Source of the DNA: Cavia porcellus
Taxonomy: Eukaryota > Chordata > Mammalia > Rodentia > Caviidae
Reading direction: 5' to 3'
DNA: 64,000 nt
NCBI RefSeq assembly: GCF_034190915.1
Contig: NW_026947506.1
Span: forward strand, 12,523,501-12,587,500
Positions 1 through 10,479 of the stretch are shown here, one piece after another (the first letter of the stretch is position 1; each line of letters starts with the position of its first letter). A program made the translations under genes and the position numbers. A model generated the notes under the pieces. The model made no database searches, was not told where the DNA came from, and saw only the letters and a program-made list of their open reading frames with translations.

Positions 1-204
1 TCTGTCCTCAACATCTCATGGCTCAGACTGACAAATTCTCTTCTGTTGAGCATGGTGACTAAGCATAAACGTGATGAGATAGGGCAAATGTCCATGGGTA
101 TTCAGTAAAATTGGTAGTCCATGTCTGGGAGTGAGATAAAGTGACAGTGTTTGAATGAAACTTGAGTGATGTGCACTTGTGATTCATGCAAGTATATGGA
201 AAAA
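1..204. repeat. Left flank of class II ERV, duplicated at 8,517-8,719
   Basis: The stretch is nearly identical to 8,517-8,719 (shared run ctcatggctcagactgacaa). It lies directly before the 5' LTR in both copies, so it is host flanking DNA carried along in a segmental duplication. No coding potential is visible. Confidence 0.8.
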
Positions 205-590
205 TTTTGGAGCCATTGAAGCTGAATATATATGCCAGGCTGGGGCATGGCCTAAGAATGATTGAACTGGGCCAGACAGGTCACAGCTGAGACCACCTGG
301 AGACTTGCTGGATAGTTTTCCTTAATTAGCATAATCTGTTGTTCTGAAGGGTCCTTTATCCCTCACAAGATCCTACTCAGGTTTCCTCCATTGTTCACTC
401 AAATCCTTGATTGTTGTGATTGAATATGGGCTGCCCAGCATCCATCAGCCAGCTGGCTAGCAGAGTTATGAGACTTGCCAAAGATTTTAGTCCTCCTGGA
501 GCTGTAAAGATTGGGTCATTTGTTTCACTGTTTTGGTCCTTCACTGTGCACCTCTTTGAGGGGTTGCATTTCTAGGCATAGACCCCAACA
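205..590 (+). mobile_element. 5' LTR of a degraded class II (betaretrovirus-like) ERV
   Basis: The boundaries come from comparison with 15,510-15,866, where the terminal inverted repeat TGTTGG...CCAACA is intact; here the first bases have decayed to ttttgg and the end reads gaccccaaca. A primer-binding site follows three bases later, as expected for a 5' LTR. Length about 386 bp against 357 bp for the 3' copy. A truncated third copy lies at 8,720-8,940. Confidence 0.72.
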
Positions 591-593
591 GCA

Positions 594-611
594 TGGTGCC
601 TGAAGAGGGAC
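594..611 (+). other. Primer-binding site, tRNA-Lys3-like
   Basis: The 18 bases tggtgcctgaagagggac start three bases after the LTR end. They match the known tRNA-Lys3 primer-binding site at 15 of 18 positions by eye; two differences are C-to-T. Lys3 priming is known for betaretroviruses such as MMTV and for lentiviruses, and agrees with the gag, dUTPase and protease order downstream. Confidence 0.72.
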
Positions 612-756
612 TTTACAGTGGAGATGTCTGCTGTGGAGGGTGACTTATATTTGCTGTGTTTGTGGGATGGAAAATGGCCCCCAAACATGCCTATTTTATT
701 TTCTTTGGAAAATTCCTTCATTTTCTTTGGAAAAAAATCCCTTTACCAGTTAACTT

Positions 757-1885
757 ATGGGGAATTCTATGTCTGAAGTGCAACAGAAACATAATGCAGA
801 AATGCTTTTCCTTAGGAAGGTGGACCATGTTTTGTTCAACTCTTGATGGAAATTCATGATCAATGTCCTTGGTATTCTGAGGTGGGTGTGATCATTGTGG
901 CAGATTGGGAAAAAAATTGGCAAACTGCTGCATTGAAGAGGCTCAAGCTCCAATCTCTGTCTTGCACACCTGGTATCTTTCCTGGGATGTTGTGACATTT
1001 GGCAGGCAGGGAGATGGAACATCACACAGTTGGCTTAATAGTTTTCCTTGGTTCAACACTTCTGCTGCTTCTCCACCTACTCTTCCGGCTGCCTCTACAA
1101 GTTGCAAGCCTCGCAAAACCTCTGGGCAACACTTCTCTTCTGACTCCCATGCAAACGCTGGCTCAAAAAGCTTAACAACATGGGAATTAACTGCTTGATC
1201 TGTTTTGTATCAACACTGTCAAGAGCTCCACTTTGAAAGTTTGTAGTACTCTGTTTAAAGAGTTAAAAGGGTCTGGGATTAGGCTCAGTGGCATAAGTGC
1301 CAGCCTGGCCACCACAAGGTTATGAGTTCAATCCCATGTTCCAAAAAAGAAAAACAAAAAGATAAAAAGTTTAATAAGACTGTCAAGGAATATGGACTTA
1401 AAAGTACTTTTGTAATTGGCATTATTGAGGGTGTTAGCCATGGTTATGAAATGACCTCTTTGAAAAGTCTTAGTCCATACTATCGTCACTTCAATCCAAC
1501 ATCAGGTATAGCTCTAAGAATATACTGCTGCTGTGGACACATAAGCTTTAAATAATTTAGATTGCAATATTCCTATAGGAGTTACTGAATTATGCAGAGA
1601 TGGTTTTTCAGATAGCCACCCTAAGGCTATTATGCTCAAATGGCTCAAATTGCTTTAAAAGGTTGGAAAAGAATCCCTGAAGCAGTGGACACACAAGGTT
1701 CCTTTAGTACTGTTAAACAGGAGGCCACTCAACCTTTCATTGACTTTATAGAAAGATTAAATTAAGCTATTGAATGCCAGCTGGAAAACATGGCAGCAGC
1801 CTCTATCTTGGTAAAGCAATTAATATACAAAACTGCAAATCAAGACTACAAAAATGCTTTAAAGATGTTTCTATGAACCCTGACA
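757..1885 (+). pseudogene. gag: Class II ERV gag remnant
   Basis: A plausible gag start at 757 reads MGNSMSEVQQ, with Gly2 as in myristoylated matrix proteins, 146 bases after the primer-binding site. The frame soon breaks. A proline/serine-rich stretch lies near 1,060-1,190. After a SINE insertion, a capsid-like part (about 1,370-1,880) includes a segment ending in a lysine/tryptophan-rich helix and a region resembling the major homology region; the same region is better open at 9,476-9,742. Stops and frameshifts are numerous, so it is certainly non-coding now. The assignment rests on motif resemblance and on the LTR, primer site and protease around it; exact ends are approximate. Confidence 0.6.
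1270..1364 (+). repeat. ID-like tRNA-derived SINE inside gag
   Basis: It contains box A-like aggctcagtggcataag and box B-like gagttcaatccc, followed by an A-rich tail. A matching SINE lies at the same place in the second copy (9,147-9,235), so it inserted before the duplication. Confidence 0.75.
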
Positions 1886-1989
1886 CTACCTTACAAATCC
1901 CTGGTATGTTTTAGAAAGTTCCTACTACTTTTCATGATCCTTTACTGTTGGGACAGCTGAATTAATTCTTTCCTATTCACATGCATGAA

Positions 1990-2430
1990 AAAAGAGGCAC
2001 TTTTATGATTCTTGATGTCACTGATGCTGATTATACTGGCATATTGTTGATTCAATTGTGACCTCTTTACCCATTCAACTAAATGTTTCTGAATCTGTAG
2101 CCCAAGTAATTGTCCTCCCTTATGTCTCTTCTAAAGCTTGTGATGTTATTTGTTGAAATCAAGGATTTGGCTCTACTGTGGTGGCCACTGCTATTCCCCT
2201 GGGAGATGTATGCCCAAGCCTCTCTTTAACTTCTGACAACCTTTCCTGTTCAGGCTTGCCACACACTGGAGCTGATGTTTCTGTTTTACTCCACTCACCT
2301 AGAAATACTTCATTTCCCATTGTCAATGCTATTTCCTCTCTTCTCTTTAGGACGTACCCAAACACCTATAGTCCTTGGACTTGATATAATTGATATTGTC
2401 TTTCCATTTGCCAATGCTAACTTTTCCTTT
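1990..2430 (+). pseudogene. pro: Class II ERV dUTPase-protease remnant
   Basis: The first part (about 1,990-2,175) resembles a retroviral dUTPase: a GTF-Ile/Leu-Asp start, then AQVIVLPYVSS and a C-terminal GNQGFGSTVVAT-like motif V, with stops and a frame change. The second part (about 2,178-2,400) resembles an aspartic protease: the flap-side strand is followed by LPHTGADVSVL, where the catalytic Asp of the family motif LLDTGADxSV is His. The second copy at 10,090-10,330 has the same His. The dUTPase-protease order is typical of betaretroviruses. No reverse transcriptase follows. Confidence 0.65.
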
Positions 2431-2452
2431 TTGCTCTTCTCTGTAAGATGCA

Positions 2453-2540
2453 GGGCTGGATATTTAGCTCAACCTGCATGAATGCCTGCCTTGCAAGTGT
2501 ACAGTCATGAGTTAGATCCCTGGTTAAAAAAAAAAAAAAG
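2453..2540 (+). repeat. ID-like SINE
   Basis: It reads gggctggatatttagctc, then the box B remnant and a poly(A) tail. It occupies the same site as the SINE at 10,386-10,476, so it is older than the duplication. Confidence 0.75.
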
Positions 2541-2544
2541 GAAA

Positions 2545-3065
2545 GCCTCTGCAGGTCACTTTGACTAAGTTGGTTCTATTTCTTTCCATATGCCCCATGA
2601 TTCTTGTTTGTCTCAATTTTCCCTACTTCCCTTTGCTCTTCAAACTTGTTTAGTTTTTACTCCTTTACAGAGTGCGCTCATTGTCTTCATTGATGGACCT
2701 CCCGTCATGAAGCTGTAATATGTTTTGTTTATAACACTTGGAAACATCTGTATTCTCTTCTACAAACCTCTTGTCAATTTAGTGAGAGTCTGCTGTTATT
2801 CTTGCTTTGCAAGGTTTTTCATCCCAAGTGGTTAACTTAGTTACTGACTCTTTATAAGTACATAATGTTATCCTACACTTATCTTCTGTTGTTATGTCTC
2901 CTATGGCAAAAGAGTCACACTTCATGTCTCATTTTTACATCTATAGGCTCTTCTTTGCCCTCACCATACCCCTCTTTTTCTTTTACATATACATACTCAT
3001 TAACCACTACCTGGCTTTTAACCAGATAATGCTATTTCTGATCAAGGGCTGCATGTTCTCTATAC
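2545..3065 (+). pseudogene. pol: Class II ERV RNase H to integrase start, decayed
   Basis: Fragments in changing frames resemble RNase H: an FxDG box near 2,690-2,710 and a degraded TDS-like box near 2,840. Near 2,950-3,050 there is a segment resembling the RNase H/integrase junction. The second copy (10,480-11,694) shows these and continues into clear integrase. Here the similarity to the second copy stops at about 3,065, so the rest of integrase, env and the 3' LTR are missing from this copy. Confidence 0.5.
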
Positions 3066-3440
3066 CTCTCTTTCCTTGCAAACCCTGACTACAATTGATG
3101 GGAAAGGATAAGATGCGGCATTTTTGAGGCATGAGAAAGTTCTTTAGTTACCAAATGTTACATGTCACTTTTCACATTGGCAGAAGTCCAGCTAAACCAA
3201 TAACTTAATTTTGAAGAGTGTGGAAAGATTTTCCACCAATATCAAGCCACTACATTCTGTGTTGTATGAGCAAGAACTAGGTATGCTAAGAAACTACATG
3301 ATGCTGTCTCTCACCTGAACCTGAGCCAGTGGAGCCTATGCTGTCTTGCCTCTGTGTACCTGAATTACCAATAAAGGATTCACTCAGAAGCAGTAATTTT
3401 GTGTTGACAAATAATTTAGAAATCTTGTTGACTTGTTATC
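3066..3440. other. Unassigned segment at the start of duplicated module M
   Basis: Matched at 58,691-59,100 (shared accctgactacaa and ccattacattctgtgttg-like blocks). It ends with accaataaaggattcactca, a polyadenylation-signal-like context that could be the tail of an old LTR or 3' UTR. I recognise no element. Confidence 0.4.
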
Positions 3441-6400
3441 TTTCTGCTGTTGCATCTTTATCTTTCATGACAAAGAACAGCTGAAGAAATTCATGATCAC
3501 CAAACTAACCTTGCAAAGAATACTGAAAGACAGTTTAGATACCCATAGGAAATACCTAACATGCAAGAAAGACAATTAAACAGCATGCAAAGATCACATG
3601 TCAACAATAAACCAATATATAACAATTATAACCATTCATGTCAATAGGCCAAGTTCACCAACTAAATGGAACAGACTGGTAGAATGGGTCAAGAAACAAT
3701 GTCCAATCACATGTTGTCTACAAGAAATCCATCTAACCCAAAAGGAAACTCACAGACTGAAAGTCAAAGGATGGAAAACAATACTTCATGCAACAGGAAC
3801 CCAAAAAAAGCAGGGGTAGCTACTCTGTTTGCAGACAATGTGAGCTTCAAACCAAGAATGATGCTAAAAGATAAAGAAGGTCACCACATACTATTTAGTG
3901 GAAAACTTTAGGAGGAAGAGACAACAATCTTAAATATATATGCACCAAATTCCAGAGCACACAATTTTACAAAGCAAGTGTTAATAGCAATGAAAAATCA
4001 CATAAGCAATAACATATTATAACTGCATAACTTAAAACATCATTGACACCAAGAGACAGTTCAATCACACAGAAAATCAGCAAAGAAATAACAGAAGTGA
4101 ATCACACCTGTGAACAAATGGACATGATATACATATACAGAGTGTTCCATCCAACATCAAAATACATATTCTTCTCAGCAGTATATGGGACATTCTCTAT
4201 AAAAGACCATATACTAGCCCATGAAACATATTAAAATAAATGGAAAAGAGTTTACATTACCCCATGCATTTTGTCAGACCATAGCACCATAAAACTAGAA
4301 ATTAATGCTAAAAACATGGCAAAACCCCATAAACACAAGGAAATTAAATAATACACTCTTTTTAAAATTTATTTAAAGAGAAAAAAAAGAAAGGAAATAA
4401 AAAACAAAGCAGTAAAAGGGTACAAGTAATAGAGAATTTCAAGAAAAAAATATACAGTAAGAAATCAGTAGTTGATAGGTTACATATTGTTATCTTAGAA
4501 AAAGTTGTCCAAATTATAAAATTAAAGGATATAAAGTGGACATTCATACTGTGAGATTATAGACAGTTCCATTCAGTGATCCAACAAAAGCTCAGTAATT
4601 TGGTTTTCCATCATACACACTGAAACATACATGTAGTTATATCCCTTAGACAGCCTTCTTTTCCTCTCTTGTTTACAATAACAATTACACTTTTTGGGTT
4701 TTTTTACTCCCACAGTTCTTATTACTTTTTTTGAAGAGAATAAAAGCAAATGTGACTAAACAAAACAGAGTGGGTTAGAACAGAAGGATGAGCATAGTAC
4801 ATGATGCAAAAATAGAATACCAGGTGATCAAGAATGGTTACCACTGTGCCTCTTGCTGTTTTTAAAAAGAGTTGCCTATATCATCAGGTATAATAGAATT
4901 GATCAACACAATACACAACAAGACAAATAAAACCTACACTGGAGACCTTACAGGACTTCAAGAGAAGATAATAGTCAGACCATAATGGGCATCACAGTAA
5001 ATCTTATTGCCTTCAGAGTTGTTGCTTATACCCTCAAACTTGATACTATCAAACAAAATAGAATATAGTAAAATCAGACAAAACAAGATGGGGAGACCAA
5101 TACTGGGGTTCATATAAGCTTAATAGGAAAACAAGAAAGCTACCATAATATATCCTGCTATTTTTAAATTTAGTTTTCTCTTAATTGAGAAAAAATAGAT
5201 TAATTTAAAAAGGGGGGCAATTGAGATAAAAGAGGACATTGTAATAGAACAACACAGGTCAGAACCAAACAATTTAAGCATCATTATGTTTCACCCCAAA
5301 TAATCTAACATAATAGTAGTCATCATATTGCCTCTTTCCTTGAATTGAGTATAACTTTGTATACTGTAGCATCAAGCATATCATGACAGTGTGAAACCAT
5401 TGAAGAGAATGAAAGAATTACAGGGTATTTAGAACAACGGTTTCTATATTATCTCTTTGCCTATAAGAAATGTTGTTTATACTATCGCATATAGTAAAAT
5501 ATAGTAAGATACAACATGTTAAAACCAGTGGAAACAGATGTACAACAGCTTGATGGGACTTCAAAACAAGATGATATTATATCAGCACTAGCTTGAATAA
5601 TACACTCTTAAGCAATCAGTGGGTCCCAAGGGAAATTGAAGAAGAAATTAAACAATATCTACAAGCAAACAAAACAGAGATACAACTTACCAGAATCAGT
5701 AGGATGCAATGAAAGCATTTCTAATTGGAAAATATATTTCACTAAGCTCCCACATCGGCAAAACAGAACGAATACAAATAAACAACCTGATGCTACTCCT
5801 CAAACATCTAGGAAAGGAAGAGCAAGTCAAGTCTAAAGCCAAAACAAGGGAGGAAATTATAAAGATCAGAGCAGAAATTAATTCAATAGAGACTAAGAAA
5901 ATAATCCAAAGAATCAATGAATAAAAGAGTTGGTTCTTTGAAAAAATAAATAAAATTGATAAGCTGCTAGCCAACCTTATTTAAAAATGGAAAGGAAAAG
6001 CTCAAATTCATGTAGTAAGGAATGAAAGTGGTAAAATCAATACATATTATACAGAAGATCCTCAACACCTATTTCAAAAACCTCTACACTTTTAGGTTGG
6101 ATAACACAGAAGAAATGGACAGATGTTTAGAAACATATGAACTATCAATTCTGGGTAACGAAGATGTAAAGCTTCTGAATAACCCAATTTCTATTAATGA
6201 AATTGAAATATAATTAAGTCCTTAACTACAAAAAAGATCCCAGGCCCAGACAGATTCACTGTAGAATTCTACAAGAAATACAAAGAAGACTTAATGCCGA
6301 CACTCCTCAACCTCTTCAATGAAATAAATAAGGGAGAAATTCTTCCCCAATCATTCCTGGAAACAAATACTATCCTAGTAGGAAAACCTGAAAAAGACCC

Positions 6401-7945
6401 AACTAAGAAGGATTACTACATACCTATCTCACTAATGAACACAGATGCAAAAATCATCAATAACATACTGGCAAACAGGATGCAGCAAATCATCAAGAAG
6501 AGTATACACCAAGACCAAGTTGGATTCATCCCAGGCATATAGGGATAGTTCAACATACATAAATCAATGAATGTAATCCACCGTATCAATAAAGCCAAAA
6601 ATAATTATCACATGATCATGTCTATAGATGCAGGAAAAGCATTTGATAAGGGCCAACACTCATTCATGATAAGAACCTTTCAGAAAATTGGAATATATGG
6701 ACTTCACCTCAATATGATAAAGGCCTTCTATGACAAACCAACAGCCAGCATCATATTAATTGGTCAAAACTGAATGCCTTTACCTTAAAATCAGGCACAA
6801 GACAAGGATGGATCCAAGCTCTGAATATTGAAACAGAAACACTAAATCTTTTGGAAGACAAATTGAGTAAAAGTATTGAAGACATAGGGGTAGGTGGAAA
6901 ATTCACAGACAGTTTACAAACCACATGGGAAATACTTCTCAGAATCAATAACTGGGATCATGACTTATTAAAAAGTTTCTGCAGGTCAAAAGAAATCTCC
7001 AGCATAGTGAAAATAAAACCTACAAACTCGGAAAATATCTTAGTGAACTGTCGCTCTGACAAAGGACTAAAACACATAAAGAATTTTTAAAAATCAGATC
7101 CCTGAAATTCAAAGACCCAATTCAAAAATGTTCATCTGAGATGAACACAGTTCTCAAGTGAAGAAATACAAATGGCAAACAAATACATAAGAAAAGGTTC
7201 ATCATCACAGGTCATTAGAGAAATGGAAATTAAAACCACACTGAGATTGCATCTTATGCCAGAAAGAATGGCCAGGATCAAGAAAACTACCAACAACCAA
7301 TGCTTGAGAGGCCTTGGGGAAAAAGGAACTCTCCTGCACTGTTGGTGGGAGTGTAGACTGGTGCAACCATTGTGGAGGTCAGTCTGGAGATTTCTCAGAA
7401 AGCTGGGACTGGAAGCACCATTTGATTCAGTTGTTCCAACTCTAGGCATATTCACAGAGGTTCTGAAAACATCTTACCACAGTGATATACGTGCACCCAT
7501 GTTTATAGCAGAAAATTTGTAATAGCCAGATCTTGGAAACAGCCTACATGAACAGCAATTTTGAAGAAAACAAGACATTACAATAGCAAGTGCTGTTTTA
7601 ATATCATCTTGTTTTGAAGTCATACCATGATTTTCTTCTTCTGTTTCTATTGTTTCTATCATGTTGTATCTTATTGAAGTTTATAATTTGTGATAGTATA
7701 AACATATATTTTAAGGACAATGAGATAATAAAGTAACCATTTTTCAGTTTCTCTTATTTGATTCTGAATGTCCTGTAATACTTTCATTCTCTTTAATGGA
7801 TTCAAACTATTTTGCTATGTTTGATACTATATTGTATGAAAGTATACTCAACTATTTAAACAAAAGAAACATTGTGGTAGCTACAGATATAAAGGCTTGT
7901 CTTCTGGTGAAATACTGAGTTGCTTCAATTGTTCTGTTCTGAAAT
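3440..7945 (+). mobile_element. LINE-1 fragment, 5' truncated, with an internal RT deletion
   Basis: It begins near the end of ORF1 (kdkEQLKKFmitk-like, from about 3,466) and enters ORF2 at 3,598 with the endonuclease start MSTINQYITI and the CLQE motif. ORF2 runs in broken frames, with [17 protein letters not shown] (fingers of RT) near 6,400-6,450 and QVGFIPG near 6,520. The palm with the FADD box is absent: sequence jumps near 6,810 to the C-terminal region equivalent to 25,105 of the full-length copy. The cysteine-rich C-terminus LLHCWWECRLVQPLW lies near 7,330-7,375. The 3' UTR ends about 7,945, short of a poly(A) tail. Duplicated at 59,105-63,550. Confidence 0.85.
4347..5609 (-). mobile_element. 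Antisense L1 3'-end insertion with 14-bp target-site duplication
   Basis: The inserted part is 4,361-5,595, starting with a T-rich run (the reversed tail) and matching L1 3' UTR in reverse. It is flanked by the direct repeat aataatacactctt at 4,347-4,360 and 5,596-5,609. The paralogous L1 has an empty site near 59,981-59,998, so the insertion is younger than the duplication. Confidence 0.85.
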
Positions 7946-8516
7946 AAATAATTTGCAAATCTCTCAAGTTTTTTACTGATTTTGCTGATGTGCAGAAAAA
8001 TGTAGGATGCACAATCTGAGTTCCCAAAAGTCAATCATTAGAGAACTATAGACATCTGAACTCATAGAAATTCAACTATAGGATCCCCTTATTCCACCTA
8101 TATTTTGCCTTGAAACTAAGTGGTTCTGTGACATTTTACTACACTTCTACAAGCACAAGAAGGATAAGTTTCTCAAAGCCTCCCTCATCCTTTTTGGTTT
8201 ATATTTAGACAACGTGTAACAGTGCCCTGTCTCTGTGCTCACCAGACCCTCCTTTGCTTCTCACTACTGTTTCTGCCATCAGTGATATTTTATAACATTG
8301 TCTGGCTAACATTTTGTGTTATTCAAACAACTCCAGGTAAAATGCAATTTTTTCTCTTCAATTGAGCTAATGAGTTTCACAATGCCTTTTTTCATTTTTT
8401 TTACATCTTGCACTTTTAATTTTTCCTTATTATTATCATGGTGAATTTCATACTCAATTGGTATGAAAATATAAAGCATGCTGAGTAATAGTATTAAATA
8501 AAAACAAAGAGTTACT
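7946..8516. other. Non-coding flank, end of module M
   Basis: Matched at about 63,550-64,000. No gene or clear repeat is seen. It includes AT-rich tracts and joins at 8,517 to the next duplicated unit. Confidence 0.5.
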
Positions 8517-8719
8517 CTGTCCTCAGCATCTCATGGCTCAGACTGACAAATTCTCTTCTGTTGAGCATGGTGACTAAGCACAAATGTGATGGTGTAGGGC
8601 AAATGTCTATCAGTATTATGTAAAATTGAAAGGCTATGTCTGGGAGTGAGTGAAAGTGGCAGTGTTTGAATGAGACCTGAGTGATGTGCACTTGTGATTC
8701 ATGCAATTATATGGAAAAA
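8517..8719. repeat. Second copy of the ERV left flank
   Basis: High identity to 1-204 in direct orientation, again immediately before the class II LTR. It marks the boundary of an 8.5-kb tandem step. Confidence 0.8.
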
Positions 8720-8940
8720 TGTTGGATTCATTGAAGCTGAATACACATACAGGTTTGTAGCATGTCCTAGGCATGAACTGAGAATGAGGAGACAAGATAG
8801 GTCACAGCTGATGCCACCAGGATATTTACTAGATAGTTTTCCTTAATTAGCATCATTTGTTGCTCTGAGGGATCCTTGAACCCCTCCCAAGATCCTGCTC
8901 AGATTTCCTCCATTGTCCACTCAACTCCTTGCTTGTTCTG
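8720..8940 (+). mobile_element. Truncated 5' LTR of the second class II ERV copy
   Basis: It starts with tgttgg after atggaaaaa and matches 205-425. It then jumps, near 8,940, to sequence equivalent to about 1,061 in gag. The LTR end, primer-binding site and gag start were therefore removed as one deletion of about 0.64 kb relative to the first copy. Confidence 0.72.
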
Positions 8941-9800
8941 CTGCTTCTCCACTTTCCTGTGTTGAGGCCTCCACAAGATTCAAACCCTGTAAAATGACTG
9001 GGCAACTCCTCACCTGTACTAACTCCCATGCAAAAGCTGGTTCAAGAAGCTAAACAACATGGGGGATTAACTGCTTGTCCTGTTTGTATCAACAAGGACA
9101 AGAGTCCCACTTGGAATTTGCAGTTCTCTGTTTAAAGAGTTAAAAGGGGTTGGGGATTAAGCTAAGTAGGATAAGTGCATGCCTGGCAACTGCAAGGTTA
9201 TGAGGTCAATCCATTTCCAAAAAAAAAAGAGAGAGAGAGAGGTACAGCATTTAAAAACTGGGTCAAATAATATGCAATTAAAAGTACTTTTGTAATTGGC
9301 ATTATTGAGGGTATCAGTCATGGTTATGAAATGACCCCTTTGGACTGCAAAGTCTTAGTGCATAGTATTGTTACTCCAACCCAACATCAGGTGTGGCTCT
9401 AAGAATATACTGATGCTGTGGAAATACAAGCTATAAATAATTTAGATTGCAATATTCTATAGGAACTACTGAATTATGGAGACAGAGAGCTTTTTCAGAT
9501 ATTTGCCAACAAGTTTATTGCCACTCTCAGGCTATTATCCTCAAATGGCTCACATGGCTTTAAAAACTTGGAAAAGAATCCCTGAAGCAGTGGGCACACA
9601 AGGTTCCTTTAGTACCATTGAACAGGAGGCCACTGATCCTTTCCTTACCATTATTGCAAGATTAAATAAAGTTATTGAGTGCCAGGTGGACAATGGGGCA
9701 GCAGCCTCTTATCTTTTTAAAGCAATTAACATAATTACATAAATGCAAAATAAGACTACAAAAATGGTTTAAAACAAATTTCTATGAAACCCGACACTAC
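8941..9800 (+). pseudogene. gag: Class II ERV gag remnant (second copy)
   Basis: Colinear with 1,061-1,885. The best conserved part is the 88-codon open stretch 9,476-9,742. It contains MALKTWKRIPEA, a helix like that before the betaretroviral capsid major homology region, then GSFSTIEQEATDPFLTIIAR in the position of that region and a C-terminal helix. Upstream, HGYEMTPLD near 9,320 resembles the N-terminal capsid domain. Several stops and frame changes separate these pieces. No matrix start remains. Confidence 0.62.
9147..9235 (+). repeat. ID-like SINE, shared site
   Basis: ggttggggattaagctaagt, box B remnant and a poly(A)/(ga)n tail. Same position as the SINE at 1,270-1,364. Confidence 0.7.
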
Positions 9801-9889
9801 CTTGGAAATCCCTGGTATATTTTATAAGGTTCCTACTACTCTTCATGATCCTTTACCTCCTGAGCTCCTGGGACAGCTGACCTAGTTCT

Positions 9890-10340
9890 TTCCTATTCAC
9901 CTGCATCAAAAAGAGGCACTTTTGTTATTCCTGGCATCATTGATGCTGATTATCTGGACATATTGTTGCTTCAGTTGTGATCTCTCTCAGCCATTCAACT
10001 AAATGTTTCTGAATCTGTAGCCCAACTAATTGTCTTTCCTTATGTTTCCTCTAAAGCTTTTGATGTTACTCGTGGAAATCAAGGATTTGACTGCACTGTG
10101 GTGGCCACTGCTATTCCCCAAGTAGTTGCAAGCCCAAGCCTCTCTTTAATTATTGACAGCCTTTCCTGTCCAGGTTTGCTACACACTGGAACTGATGTTT
10201 CTGTTTTACTCCAATCATTGGCATCACTTTATTTCCCATTGTCAATGCTATTTCCTCTCATCTCTTGAGGACATACTAGAACACATATAATCCTTGGAAT
10301 TGTTTTAATCCATAATGTCTCACCACTTACTAAGGCTGAC
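9890..10340 (+). pseudogene. pro: Class II ERV dUTPase-protease remnant (second copy)
   Basis: Colinear with 1,990-2,430. The dUTPase part has a KRGTFVIPGIIDADY-like strand and a GNQGFDCTVVATAIP end. The protease part has LLHTGTDVSVLL, again with His in place of the catalytic Asp. Stops and frameshifts are present. The shared His suggests that the loss preceded the duplication or was fixed in the parent provirus. Confidence 0.66.
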
Positions 10341-10385
10341 TTTTCCTTTTTGCTATGCTCTGCTGTTCCCTCCGCAAGACACAGG

Positions 10386-10476
10386 GCTGGGGATTTAGCT
10401 CAGTGGCATGAGTGTCTGCTTTCTAAGTGCACAGTCATGATTTTGATCCATGGTAACAAAAAAAAAAAAAAAAGAA
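10386..10476 (+). repeat. ID-like SINE, shared site
   Basis: ggggatttagctcagtggca, a diverged box B and an A-rich tail ending aaagaaagaaaaac. Same site as 2,453-2,540. Confidence 0.8.
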
Positions 10477-10479
10477 AGA

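Noticed and set aside
3350..3400. Polyadenylation signal of a host gene
   Set aside because: An aataaag motif alone without a recognisable transcript; present in both module M copies as part of old repeat-like DNA.
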